Origin: RGIG2945 sp045540355
GTDB taxonomy: Bacteria > Bacillota > Clostridia > Oscillospirales > Acutalibacteraceae
Direction of reading: 5' to 3'
Assembly (NCBI GenBank): GCA_045540355.1
Contig: JAZQHB010000081.1
Location: 1-42,841, forward strand
Length of the DNA: 42,841 nucleotides
Shown: positions 31,611-40,393 of the stretch, one piece after another
Layout: each line of letters starts with the position of its first letter
How positions within the stretch are numbered: the first letter of the stretch is position 1
The notes under the pieces: model-generated
Told to the model about the DNA's origin: nothing
Seen by the model: only the letters and a program-made list of their open reading frames with translations
Databases searched by the model: none
Translations under genes and position numbers: made by a program

Positions 31611-32959
31611 TGAAACTCTGGACAGGTCGCTTTTCTAAAGAAGCGGATAAAAAAACAAATGACTTCAACTCCTCAATCGCAACGGACAGCCGTATGTATA
31701 AAGAGGATATTGAGGGCAGTATAGCACACGCAACAATGCTCGGTCTTCAGGGGATAATCTCCTCTGAGGACTGTGAAAAAATTATAGCAGGCTTAAAGCA
31801 GATTCTTTCTGATATCAATGACGGATCACTTGCAATCAACCCCGATGCAGAGGATATACATACTTTCGTTGAAAGCACTCTCACACAGAGAATAGGCGAT
31901 GCAGGTAAAAGACTTCATACTGCAAGAAGCAGAAATGACCAGGTTGCAACAGATGTCAGACTTTATCTTCGTACATTGTGTGAAAAAACCGATACTCAGC
32001 TCAATGAGCTTGCTGCAGTTCTGAAGGATTCTGCACTCAAATATGCAGAAACGGTTATGCCCGGTTATACACATCTTCAGAGAGCACAGCCGATAACTTT
32101 CGGACATCATCTTCTGGCTTATTATGAGATGTTCAAAAGAGATATCGAAAGACTTGCCGATGCAAAAAAGAGAATGAATGTGTCTCCTCTCGGCAGCGGT
32201 GCATTGGCAGGCACTACATATAATATCGACAGAGCAAAAACTGCGGAATTATTAGGCTTTGATTCAGCTTGTCTTAATTCTCTCGACGGCGTTTCTGACA
32301 GAGATTTCTGTATTGAATTAGCATCTGTACTTTCAATTATCATGGTACATCTTTCCCGTTTCTCGGAGGAGATAATCCTCTGGTGCTCATGGGAGTTCAA
32401 GTTTATTGAGCTTGATGATGCTTTCTCAACAGGCTCAAGCATTATGCCGCAGAAGAAAAATCCCGATATTGCAGAGCTTGTTCGCGGCAAATCAGGCAGA
32501 GTATTCGGCGATTTGATGACACTTTTAACGGTTATGAAAGGTCTTCCGATTGCATACAATAAAGATATGCAGGAGGACAAGGACGCAATATTTGATGCGT
32601 TTGATACGGTCAATATGTGTCTTACCGCATTTATTCCGATGATAGAAACAATGACGGTTATCCCCGAAAATATGCGTAAAGCGGCAGCCGGCGGTTTTAT
32701 CAATGCAACTGACTGTGCGGATTATCTTGTAAAGAAAGGACTTCCTTTCAGAGATGCATATAAAGCAACGGGTCAGCTTGTAGCTTTGTGTATTGATAAA
32801 AAACTCACTCTTGAGGAATTGCCGATAGATGAATATAAAGCGGTATGTGACCTCTTTGATAACGATGTGTATGATGCAATTTCTCTTGAAACCTGCGTAT
32901 CGCAGAGATTATCAATGGGTGGTCCTGCACCTGAAAATGTAAAAAGGAGTGCAAAGTAA
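31610..32959 (+). CDS. argH: argininosuccinate lyase
   Basis: 449 residues, normal length. Landmarks are LWTGRFSKEADKKTNDFN, HTARSRNDQVATD, GYTHLQRAQPITFGHH and the superfamily signature GSSIMPQKKNPD with the catalytic Ser. Cleaves argininosuccinate to arginine and fumarate. The ribosome site of argF (AAAGGAG) lies inside its last codons. Confidence 0.97.
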   Translation: MKLWTGRFSKEADKKTNDFNSSIATDSRMYKEDIEGSIAHATMLGLQGIISSEDCEKIIAGLKQILSDINDGSLAINPDAEDIHTFVESTLTQRIGDAGKRLHTARSRNDQVATDVRLYLRTLCEKTDTQLNELAAVLKDSALKYAETVMPGYTHLQRAQPITFGHHLLAYYEMFKRDIERLADAKKRMNVSPLGSGALAGTTYNIDRAKTAELLGFDSACLNSLDGVSDRDFCIELASVLSIIMVHLSRFSEEIILWCSWEFKFIELDDAFSTGSSIMPQKKNPDIAELVRGKSGRVFGDLMTLLTVMKGLPIAYNKDMQEDKDAIFDAFDTVNMCLTAFIPMIETMTVIPENMRKAAAGGFINATDCADYLVKKGLPFRDAYKATGQLVALCIDKKLTLEELPIDEYKAVCDLFDNDVYDAISLETCVSQRLSMGGPAPENVKRSAK

Positions 32960-32964
32960 GCACA

Positions 32965-33873
32965 ATGAAACATCTTTTAAAATTACTCGATTTAAGCTCA
33001 GAAGAAATCAAGGAAATTCTCGATTTGGCTGATAAGCTCAAATATGAAAATAAAAACGGAATAGAACATCATATCCTCAAGGGTAAGACTCTCGGTATGG
33101 TTTTTGAAAAATCATCAACAAGGACAAGAGTTTCCTTTGAAACAGGTATGTATCAGTTAGGCGGTCAGGCTTTGTTTTTAAGTCCCCGTGATTTGCAGAT
33201 AGGCAGAGGTGAGGCTATCGAAGATACCGCACGAGTACTTTCAAGATACATAGACGGAATTATGATAAGAACCTTTGAACAAAAGGAAGTTGAAGACCTT
33301 GCAGAGTTCGGAAGTATTCCTATAATCAACGGACTTACAGACTTCTGTCATCCTTGTCAGGTTCTTGCTGATTTAATGACAGTAAGAGAGTACAAGGGCA
33401 AGCTTGAAGGTCTTAAGATGTGCTATATCGGCGACGGTAACAATATGACAAACTCACTTATCGTCGGCGGACTTAAAATGGGTATGGCAGTTTCGGTTGC
33501 GACACCCAAGGGATATGAGCCTGACAGCACAGTTCTTGATTTTGCAAAAGATTATGATTGCTTCTCACTTGTAAACGACCCATACGAAGCTGCAAAAGAT
33601 GCAGATGTAATCTTCACAGATGTATGGGCATCAATGGGTCAGGAAGAAGAAGCGAACGAAAGAAGAAAAGTCTTTGAAGGCATCTATCAGGTAAACGAAG
33701 ATTTGCTCAAGGTTGCAAATGAGGGTTGCATGGTACAGCATTGTCTTCCTGCACACAGAGGCGAAGAAATTACCGCAGAAACATTCGAAAAGCACGCAGA
33801 TGAAATCTTCGACGAAGCAGAAAACAGACTTCATGCACAGAAAGCAGTATTGGCAATCTGTTTAAAATCATAA
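32965..33873 (+). CDS. argF: ornithine carbamoyltransferase
   Basis: 302 residues. The carbamoyl-phosphate site is SSTRTRVSF; HPCQVLAD and the ornithine SMG loop DVWASMGQE are intact; HCLPAHRGEE carries the catalytic Cys. It forms citrulline from ornithine, so this operon takes ornithine to arginine. Genes for ornithine synthesis (argCJBD) are not in the window. A strong terminator follows, closing the operon. Confidence 0.96.
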   Translation: MKHLLKLLDLSSEEIKEILDLADKLKYENKNGIEHHILKGKTLGMVFEKSSTRTRVSFETGMYQLGGQALFLSPRDLQIGRGEAIEDTARVLSRYIDGIMIRTFEQKEVEDLAEFGSIPIINGLTDFCHPCQVLADLMTVREYKGKLEGLKMCYIGDGNNMTNSLIVGGLKMGMAVSVATPKGYEPDSTVLDFAKDYDCFSLVNDPYEAAKDADVIFTDVWASMGQEEEANERRKVFEGIYQVNEDLLKVANEGCMVQHCLPAHRGEEITAETFEKHADEIFDEAENRLHAQKAVLAICLKS

Positions 33874-33880
33874 GACAATA

Positions 33881-33918
33881 AAAAAGCTGTATCAGAGATT
33901 TTCTGATACAGCCTTTTT
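33881..33918. terminator. intrinsic terminator after argF
   Basis: An 11-bp stem, 33886-33896 with 33902-33912 (GCTGTATCAGA), with A-tract and T-tract on either side, so it may also stop the convergent minus gene. Confidence 0.88.
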
Positions 33919-33933
33919 GCTTTTATTCAGTTA

Positions 33934-35103
33934 TTAAACATACCAACTCATGCCTTGGAGAACCAATACGATTATCCATTCCCACCAATTAAGTGTGACA
34001 TTTACTACACAAGTATCCTTGAGCACGGTGCCGTAGGAGTCTTTGACAGTACAGGTGATTGTTGTCTTGCCTGATTTCAAAGCGGTAACATTACCCTTTG
34101 AGTCCACAGTTGCAACACTCTTGTCTGAGGAAGACCATGTTGTTGTGTATTTTGCACCGCTATCGGAAGTGATTGTCGGTTTAATTGTTATTGTATTGTT
34201 GTTCTTTGCGTAGCTGATTTGTACATCGTTTATTTTAACAGATGTGACCTTCGGCTGAGTGGGATTCTTAACCGTAACTTTTCTTGTTACACTTACAGTA
34301 CCTTTTGAGTTCTGTGCAGTTATATAAAGAGTGTATATACCGGACTTTAATTTTCCGAAAAGAAGATTATTATTGATGGACGAATATCTGAGGTCAAGTG
34401 TTGAAGATACCGTATCTCCTGCGGATTGCAATACTTTGCCGTTGTAATCTTTGATATAACCCTTGACTGTAGTCTTTGCACCTCTTGCATAGACAGTGCC
34501 CTGAATACTGAGCGAGCCACCTTCAACTATTGAAGCATTGTCAGTAGGCTGGGAGAGAGATATTACGGGAGCTTTAATTTCTCCGCTATACATGGGCCAA
34601 TACTTATTGACTGCAAGGTTACCTCTTTCTACAGATTTCTGAGCTTTGTTTGCAGGTCTTTCGAAATCATAGCACCAAGTATAACCTGCGTTGTATGCTC
34701 CGTTTTCTGTGTTGGGACAAGCTTTAAGCTTTGAGTGTAAGCTTTTATTGCTTGTAGACATTTCATACTTGAGGAAATATAACTGACCGGTAAGGCTTTT
34801 CCAACTGTAGTTGTTTTGGTCACAGAAGTTTTTCAAAGCCGTAAATCTTGAACTGTGCCACTGACAAATACCGTAGCTGCTGCCGTGGTCGCCATAGATG
34901 TTAGGATTGAAGTTCGATTCATGCTCAATATTTGCAAGAATACCGCAAGCTGTTGCCGTATTATATCCCAATTCTGCTTTTAAAAATTCATAAATTGTAT
35001 CCTTAGTGCTTGCTGCTGATACCGTCGGTGCACAACATAAGCATACTGAGAATATAACAATCAGGCTTAGAAAAATTGAGATTACTCTTTTCTGGAAAGT
35101 CAT
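33934..35103 (-). CDS. secreted lysozyme-like protein with bacterial Ig-like (Big_2) domain and Trp-rich tail
   Basis: 389 residues. A signal peptide (1 to about 31) precedes a phage-tail-lysozyme-like domain (about 32-180: GYNTATACGILANIEHESNF, then GICQWHSSR), whose Glu in NIEHESN is the probable catalytic acid. An Ig-like stretch (about 185-285) and a Big_2 domain follow (about 290-370: WSSSDKSVATVDSKGNVTALKSG, TTITC). The last residues, LNWWEWIIVLVLQGMSWYV, form a short hydrophobic Trp-rich tail with no basic residues after it. Likely acts on peptidoglycan outside the cell. No phage genes surround it. Confidence 0.8.
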   Translation of the reverse strand: MTFQKRVISIFLSLIVIFSVCLCCAPTVSAASTKDTIYEFLKAELGYNTATACGILANIEHESNFNPNIYGDHGSSYGICQWHSSRFTALKNFCDQNNYSWKSLTGQLYFLKYEMSTSNKSLHSKLKACPNTENGAYNAGYTWCYDFERPANKAQKSVERGNLAVNKYWPMYSGEIKAPVISLSQPTDNASIVEGGSLSIQGTVYARGAKTTVKGYIKDYNGKVLQSAGDTVSSTLDLRYSSINNNLLFGKLKSGIYTLYITAQNSKGTVSVTRKVTVKNPTQPKVTSVKINDVQISYAKNNNTITIKPTITSDSGAKYTTTWSSSDKSVATVDSKGNVTALKSGKTTITCTVKDSYGTVLKDTCVVNVTLNWWEWIIVLVLQGMSWYV

Positions 35104-35191
35104 TTTTGATCTCCTTTTTGTTAAAAGTTTTTGAAATTCTCATGACAGTTTAGTGACAAAATTATTACATTTTGATTACACAACCTCTTAC

Positions 35192-35219
35192 ATTATACCC
35201 ATTTTTTAATATTTGTCAA
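35192..35219 (-). promoter_or_regulatory. sigma-A promoter of the lysozyme-like gene
   Basis: On the minus strand TTGACA (35219-35214), 16-nt spacer, TATAAT (35197-35192): near-consensus, followed by a leader of about 80 nt ending in AAGGAG. Confidence 0.85.
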
Positions 35220-35247
35220 GTTTTACCCATAAAAAATAACAAAAAGT

Positions 35248-35283
35248 AACCGTAATTTGCCTTAAAAAAGACAAATTACGGTT
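35248..35283 (-). terminator. terminator after the SpoIID gene
   Basis: A 12-bp stem, AACCGTAATTTG (35248-35259) with its complement at 35272-35283, followed on the minus strand by ACTTTTTG. Confidence 0.75.
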
Positions 35284-35301
35284 TTTAAGTTAAACAGATT
35301 G

Positions 35302-36273
35302 TTACTTTTTTGTAATCTCAACGCCCTTATAATAATGTTTTAAGATTTCGTCAAATGTACTACCTTGCCTTGCCATATAGTCCGCACCGTACTGGCTCAT
35401 ACCGACACCGTGCCCGAAGCCATAGCTTATGATTGTAAAACTGTCATTTCCGTAAGAAACTGAAAATACCGCACTTTTTAAACCGAATGCATCTCTGAAT
35501 TGAAGTCCGCTGATATTTTTATTTCCCAGAGCGATTGTGTTGACTGTGCCGATATCGGTAGCATCAGTTTTTCCGACCCATTTTGAAATATCTTCGCCAA
35601 GGCTTACATCGAGCTTCTCTGCACATTTTCTGAATTTGTCGGGAGTAAATTTTAATGTTTCAGAAAAATCTGGTGACAATTTATCTCCGACACTTTCAAC
35701 ACTTACCAGATAGGGTATATCTTTGCCCCAGACATTTTTTGCACTTTCTGTTTTGCCTGGTGAAAGTGCATGGTAGGCGGCGATTATGGGCTCATTTTTA
35801 TAAGTAATGATTTTATCACAGACGGAGTTTACCGCATCTTCAATTTTTTTATAATATTCGTCATACTTATCGCCCCATTTTTCCTTGAGCTCAGTTTTTG
35901 AAAGATAGCCCTGGTGCGTACTGCTGTCGTCAGAAAGATATGCACCCTTTAACGAGGTGTCGGGGTTTGTTTCTTGCTGATTTTTCATCATTATCATATA
36001 TGTGTGGCAAGCTACTGCCTGAGCTTTTAACGCTTCCGTTTCATAATATGCGGGCATTTCTGCGGCAACGCTCCCGCAGAGGTAGTCTTTTATATCAATT
36101 TCCTTGACCAGATTACTGCTTGTCAGCATAACCTTGACCGTCTTGTCTGTTTCGGCTTCGGTATTTTCTACCTTTGTCGTGGTAGTATTCTGTCGTGGTG
36201 TGATTGCAGACAACGGACACAGAAGCATGACGACAAAAATTGCAATACAAATGCACGAATAAAACTTAAACAT
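35302..36273 (-). CDS. spoIID: SpoIID/LytB-domain protein (stage II sporulation protein D)
   Basis: 323 residues. An N-terminal hydrophobic anchor (about 5-24) precedes the SpoIID domain: KDYLCGSVAAEMPAYYETEALKAQAVACHTYM in parts (landmarks GSVAAEMP and EALKAQAV), SVESVGD, and the C-terminal signature GFGHGVGMSQYGADYMA. SpoIID is a lytic transglycosylase used in forespore engulfment; the catalytic Glu is expected in AAEMP. A SpoIID-like paralogue with another role is possible. Confidence 0.88.
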   Translation of the reverse strand: MFKFYSCICIAIFVVMLLCPLSAITPRQNTTTTKVENTEAETDKTVKVMLTSSNLVKEIDIKDYLCGSVAAEMPAYYETEALKAQAVACHTYMIMMKNQQETNPDTSLKGAYLSDDSSTHQGYLSKTELKEKWGDKYDEYYKKIEDAVNSVCDKIITYKNEPIIAAYHALSPGKTESAKNVWGKDIPYLVSVESVGDKLSPDFSETLKFTPDKFRKCAEKLDVSLGEDISKWVGKTDATDIGTVNTIALGNKNISGLQFRDAFGLKSAVFSVSYGNDSFTIISYGFGHGVGMSQYGADYMARQGSTFDEILKHYYKGVEITKK

Positions 36274-36287
36274 ATAAGATACCTTCC

Positions 36288-36317
36288 TTGACTTTTTATA
36301 TCACTTAGTAGTATAAT
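36288..36317 (+). promoter_or_regulatory. sigma-A promoter of the citrate synthase operon
   Basis: TTGACT (36288-36293), 18-nt spacer, TATAAT (36312-36317); GGAGG lies shortly before ATG 36364. Confidence 0.75.
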
Positions 36318-36363
36318 ATAACTTAATTATAAATGTATTATTACGGACGGAGGTAGTTTTTGA

Positions 36364-37743
36364 ATGGCATATATTTCACCAATCAAAAATGATGCCCTTA
36401 CAAGCTTATGCAAAGAACTTGAATTAAAGAACCCCATCAGTAAATCTGATTATGAAAAATTCGGGGTAAAAAGAGGTTTGAGAAATCCCGACGGTACAGG
36501 TGTTATGGCAGGTCTTACGGGAGTATGTTGTGTAGAGGGCTATTATATAAGCGACGGAGAAAGGATTCCTAAAGAGGGAAGACTTATTTTCCGTGGTGTT
36601 GATATAAATGATATAGTAAACGGTTGCGTTACAGAAAACCGTTTCGGTTTTGAGGAAGTTGCATGGCTTTTGATGTTCGGACATCTTCCGACAAAAACAC
36701 AGCTTGACAGATTTTGCGATGTTCTTTCGGAATGCAGAGAGCTTCCTGAGGATTTCATCGAAGATATGATAATGAAAGCTCCCTCAAAGGATATCATGAA
36801 CAAGCTTGCCCGTTCGGTACTTGCTTTGTATTCTTTTGACGAAAATCCCGATGACACATCGCCTGAAAATGTTTTAAGGCAGTCGATTCAGTTGTTGGCA
36901 CAGCTGCCGACTATAATGGCTTATGCATATCAGGTAAAGAGAAGAACTTTTTACAAAAAGAGTATGTATCTTCATCCGATAAAACCTGAGCACAGAACTG
37001 CAGAGTGCATACTTAATTCTCTGCGTTCGGATAAGCATTTTACCGACGAAGAAGCAAAGCTCCTTGACTTGTGTCTTTTGCTCCATGCAGAGCACGGCGG
37101 AGGAAACAACTCAACCTTTACGGTAAGAACAACGACATCAACGGGCACGGATACATATTCATCAATCGCTGCAGGCATCGGAGCACTCAAAGGACCCAAG
37201 CACGGCGGTGCAAATATCAAGGTTACAAATATGCTCAACAGCTTTATTGAAAACCTTGAGGATATAACAAACGAAGATCAGGTTGCAGACCATATCACGA
37301 AGTTAATAAGAAAAGAAGCGGGCGACCGTTCAGGTCTTGTTTACGGAATGGGTCACGCAGTTTACACAAATTCCGACCCGCGAGCAGTTTTACTGAAGAA
37401 AAATGCTGCAAAGCATGCACTCGGTACTGAGTATGAAGCCGAGTTCAGATTGCTTGAGCTTATCGAAAAGCTTACCCCCGAAATTTTCGCAAAAGTCAAG
37501 GGCAGCGAAAAGGCTATGTGTGCAAATGTTGACTTGTATTCAGGTCTTATTTACAAGATGCTCCGTATACCGCAGGATTTGTTTACGCCTTTGTTTACAA
37601 TAGCAAGGCTTGCCGGTTGGACTGCTCACAGAATGGAAGAGCTTATGACGGGCTCAAGAATCATTCGCCCTGCTTACAAGAGCATGGCTGATGATGCGGG
37701 ATATATCCCGATAGACAAAAGAACAAATGAAAATGTTTTATAA
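36364..37743 (+). CDS. gltA: citrate synthase
   Basis: 459 residues, a long form with an N-terminal extension of about 50 residues. Catalytic landmarks are LHAEHGGGNNSTF (first His), GPKHGGAN (second His), GMGHAVYTNSDPRA and the final Asp-containing segment. ERIPKEGRLIFRGVDI is the conserved N-terminal region. It condenses acetyl-CoA with oxaloacetate. No other TCA gene is nearby; the following genes are membrane proteins, with 27 bp between. Confidence 0.93.
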   Translation: MAYISPIKNDALTSLCKELELKNPISKSDYEKFGVKRGLRNPDGTGVMAGLTGVCCVEGYYISDGERIPKEGRLIFRGVDINDIVNGCVTENRFGFEEVAWLLMFGHLPTKTQLDRFCDVLSECRELPEDFIEDMIMKAPSKDIMNKLARSVLALYSFDENPDDTSPENVLRQSIQLLAQLPTIMAYAYQVKRRTFYKKSMYLHPIKPEHRTAECILNSLRSDKHFTDEEAKLLDLCLLLHAEHGGGNNSTFTVRTTTSTGTDTYSSIAAGIGALKGPKHGGANIKVTNMLNSFIENLEDITNEDQVADHITKLIRKEAGDRSGLVYGMGHAVYTNSDPRAVLLKKNAAKHALGTEYEAEFRLLELIEKLTPEIFAKVKGSEKAMCANVDLYSGLIYKMLRIPQDLFTPLFTIARLAGWTAHRMEELMTGSRIIRPAYKSMADDAGYIPIDKRTNENVL

Positions 37744-37770
37744 TAATTTTCCGAAAGGGATGGCGACATA

Positions 37771-38670
37771 ATGGAAAAAATTAAGGGCAGTAAGAATATT
37801 GATTTGAAAAAGCTTTTAATTGCCTGGATTGCGGGAGTGCTTGTTCTCGTACCGACAAGAATTTATCAGGTGTTTAATATTATAAATCATGAACATGGCT
37901 TTTATGCCAAGACTGATTTCAGCGTGTGGCTTATGTATATTGTAATTGCGATTCTTGCAATATTCTTTATAGTCTGCAGTTTTCTTTCTTCAAAGGCTAC
38001 CGTGAAAGACGATGCTTTTTCAGGAAATAAAATTCTCGGATTCTCGGCAATTGTTGTTGCAATTTCGATGATAGCTGATGTGCTTACAAAAGGTGCAACA
38101 TTCCTTGAGCTCTATAAAGGCTACGGTTCCCAGTTTGGCGTTACAACAATGAAGCTCGGTGAATATATGATGAAATCAGGTGCATTATCAAACCTGGGTG
38201 AAGTCATATTCGGTTTAGCAACTGCAGTATTTTTTGCTTTACTCGGTGCAAGCTGCTTTGTCGAAAACATTAAAGCATCTAATCTCAAAATTCTTGCAAT
38301 AACACCGGTTATATGGACAATTTTCAGAATGCTCACAAAGCTTATAAGAACTATCAGTTATATCAAGGTTTCTGATTTGTTCTATGAAATAATCATGCTT
38401 TTATTTATGATGCTTTTCTTCATGGCTTTTGCTCAGCTTACTTCAAAAGTTAACGAAAAAGGCATCGAATGGAAAGTTTACGGCTACGGATTTTTTGCTG
38501 CTATAATGGCACTTGTTTGCTTCATTCCGAGAGTGGTATTTGTGCTTAGCGGCGGCATGACTTTATCTCCCGATGCAGGTATAAATGTGTGGGATTTCTG
38601 CATTGCAATTTTTATTGTGATTTATCTTACAAGTAACCTTAAAAATAAAAACCCCCAAGTAGAGGAATAG
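37771..38670 (+). CDS. hypothetical polytopic membrane protein
   Basis: 299 residues with about seven hydrophobic helices (roughly 13-35, 48-70, 85-105, 140-165, 175-195, 205-225, 235-258, with a last one at 270-290). No conserved polar motif or known family is recognised. GAAAGGGATGG precedes the ATG. The stop lies 5 bp before the AEC transporter gene, so it is probably in the same transcript as citrate synthase and the transporter. Confidence 0.65.
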   Translation: MEKIKGSKNIDLKKLLIAWIAGVLVLVPTRIYQVFNIINHEHGFYAKTDFSVWLMYIVIAILAIFFIVCSFLSSKATVKDDAFSGNKILGFSAIVVAISMIADVLTKGATFLELYKGYGSQFGVTTMKLGEYMMKSGALSNLGEVIFGLATAVFFALLGASCFVENIKASNLKILAITPVIWTIFRMLTKLIRTISYIKVSDLFYEIIMLLFMMLFFMAFAQLTSKVNEKGIEWKVYGYGFFAAIMALVCFIPRVVFVLSGGMTLSPDAGINVWDFCIAIFIVIYLTSNLKNKNPQVEE

Positions 38671-38675
38671 TCTGA

Positions 38676-39602
38676 ATGTTTTTACAAAATGTGCAAGTAG
38701 CCGCAACTCAGGTAGGAATACTTTATATAATTGTTGCGGTAGGAATTATTGCGGATAAGATAGGTGTTTTTTCTGAAGCAACAGCAAGAAAATGCACAGA
38801 TTTACTGTTTTATATAATCACTCCTGCGGTAATTATAAAATCATTTCTTTCAATAGAATTTTCGATGGAAACTGCAAAAAGTCTGTTGATTGCGATTATC
38901 TGCGGATTTGCTATTCATATTGTCGGAATAGTAATTGCGGCACCTTTTTTCAGAAAGGGTGATAAAGATACAAACGGTATTTTTAAATACGGCTCAATCT
39001 ACGGCAATGCGGGATATATGGGTTTGCCTCTTGCAAATGCGGTTTTGGGAGATGAGGGCGTTTTCTTTTGCTCGGCAGTGGTAATGGCTTTCAATATGTT
39101 CAGCTTTACACACGGTATCATGGTTATGTCGGGAGATAAAAAATTCAAGCCGATAAAGCTGCTTTTAAATCCCGGAACATTGTCTGTGCTTATAGGTGCA
39201 CCGCTTTTCATTTTTTCCGTGGAATTACCGCACATGATTTACACACCGATTGATTATCTTTCAAGTCTCAACACACCTCTTGCAATGCTGATATTCGGAA
39301 CATACCTTTCAAATGCAAAAGTTTTATCAATCCTCAAAGATAAGAGAATGTATCTTGTAACCGCTTTAAAGCTCTTTGCGTTGCCTGTGATTATAATCCT
39401 TGTATTAAGACTTTGCGGAATTACGGGAGCATTGCTGACAGCAATGACGGTTTCGGCTTCCGCACCGTCGGCAAATAATACTGTAATGTTTGCCGCAAAA
39501 TATAATCGTGATGCAAGAGTTGCATCAAATCTTGTGGCGGCGGTAAGCTTTATTTCCATAATTACCATGCCGATAATGATTGCAATTTCGCAGAGTATCT
39601 GA
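38676..39602 (+). CDS. AEC (auxin efflux carrier) family transporter
   Basis: 308 residues with about ten hydrophobic helices in two halves. YIIVAVGIIADKIGVFSE with later CTDLLFYIITPAVIIKSF is the typical N-terminal half, and SASAPSANNTVMFAAKYN is the conserved NTVMFA loop of the second half, matching the MleP/YfdV-type members. Some bacterial members export or exchange malate or other carboxylates, which would suit the citrate synthase neighbour, but that is inference. Confidence 0.85.
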   Translation: MFLQNVQVAATQVGILYIIVAVGIIADKIGVFSEATARKCTDLLFYIITPAVIIKSFLSIEFSMETAKSLLIAIICGFAIHIVGIVIAAPFFRKGDKDTNGIFKYGSIYGNAGYMGLPLANAVLGDEGVFFCSAVVMAFNMFSFTHGIMVMSGDKKFKPIKLLLNPGTLSVLIGAPLFIFSVELPHMIYTPIDYLSSLNTPLAMLIFGTYLSNAKVLSILKDKRMYLVTALKLFALPVIIILVLRLCGITGALLTAMTVSASAPSANNTVMFAAKYNRDARVASNLVAAVSFISIITMPIMIAISQSI

Positions 39603-39604
39603 TT

Positions 39605-40393
39605 ATGAAAAGAATAGAAAATATATTGAAAAATATCGGGATACCGTTGTACGGCGGTTGCGATTTCCAAAAAGATCATCTTATTGAATGTCGTAACAAA
39701 AGGTTTATACCCGAAAATGCTAAAAGTATAATAATGACTGCTTTTCCTTACAGATTGCCCGATGAGTTTTATAAGGACAGAAATATTTCAAGATATGCGG
39801 TGGTATGGGATTATCACGATGTTTTGGGAATGTATCTGAAAAAAGCAGTTGAAGAATTGAAAGAAAAATTTCCCAACAACAGTTTTGTCGCATTCACAGA
39901 TAATTCACCTATTTATGAAGTTCACTCTGCAGTAAAAGCGGGACTTGGTGTAAGAGGCGATAACGGTTTGCTTATTACCGAAGAATACGGCTCGTGGGTT
40001 TTTCTCGGTGAAATAGTAACGGATATGAAACTCGAATGTGAAGAACAATACGGTGAGTGTCTGCATTGCGGTAAGTGTAAAAAAATTTGTGATGCCGTAA
40101 GCGGAAATAAGAAAGAGCTTTGTCTGTCAGCGATTACTCAGAAAAAAGGTGAGCTGACTCAAGCAGAAAAAGAGAAAATAACAGAGAATAAAAGTGCGTG
40201 GGGTTGTGATAAGTGTCAGGAAGTTTGCCCCATGAATGAAAATAAAAAATATACATCTGTCAAAGAATTCATGAGTTTTCCTAAAGCAGAAGTTTCAGTC
40301 GGCGACACTTTGGAAAAAAGAGCATACGCCTGGCGAGGTCAGGCAGTAATTGACAGAAATCTGAAAATACTCGGAAAGGAAGTGGAAATATGA
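39605..40393 (+). CDS. QueG-like 4Fe-4S protein lacking the C-terminal HEAT domain
   Basis: 262 residues. The middle matches epoxyqueuosine reductase: an N-terminal DUF1730-like part, DYHDVLGMYLKK, then TDNSPIYEVHSAVKAGLG, then LLITEEYGSWVFLGEI. Two cluster sites follow: CLHCGKCKKIC and WGCDKCQEVCP. Typical QueG is about 380 residues and ends in a HEAT-like repeat; this protein stops after the clusters. QueG itself may be encoded elsewhere. It could reduce epoxyqueuosine or another substrate. It lies 2 bp after the AEC transporter gene and overlaps the next gene by 4 bp. Confidence 0.75.
   Translation: MKRIENILKNIGIPLYGGCDFQKDHLIECRNKRFIPENAKSIIMTAFPYRLPDEFYKDRNISRYAVVWDYHDVLGMYLKKAVEELKEKFPNNSFVAFTDNSPIYEVHSAVKAGLGVRGDNGLLITEEYGSWVFLGEIVTDMKLECEEQYGECLHCGKCKKICDAVSGNKKELCLSAITQKKGELTQAEKEKITENKSAWGCDKCQEVCPMNENKKYTSVKEFMSFPKAEVSVGDTLEKRAYAWRGQAVIDRNLKILGKEVEI

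Noticed and set aside
33934..35103. Prophage remnant (because of the phage-tail-lysozyme-like domain)
   Set aside because: The gene has its own signal peptide, Ig-like domain, promoter and terminator, and its neighbours are argF and spoIID, not phage genes.
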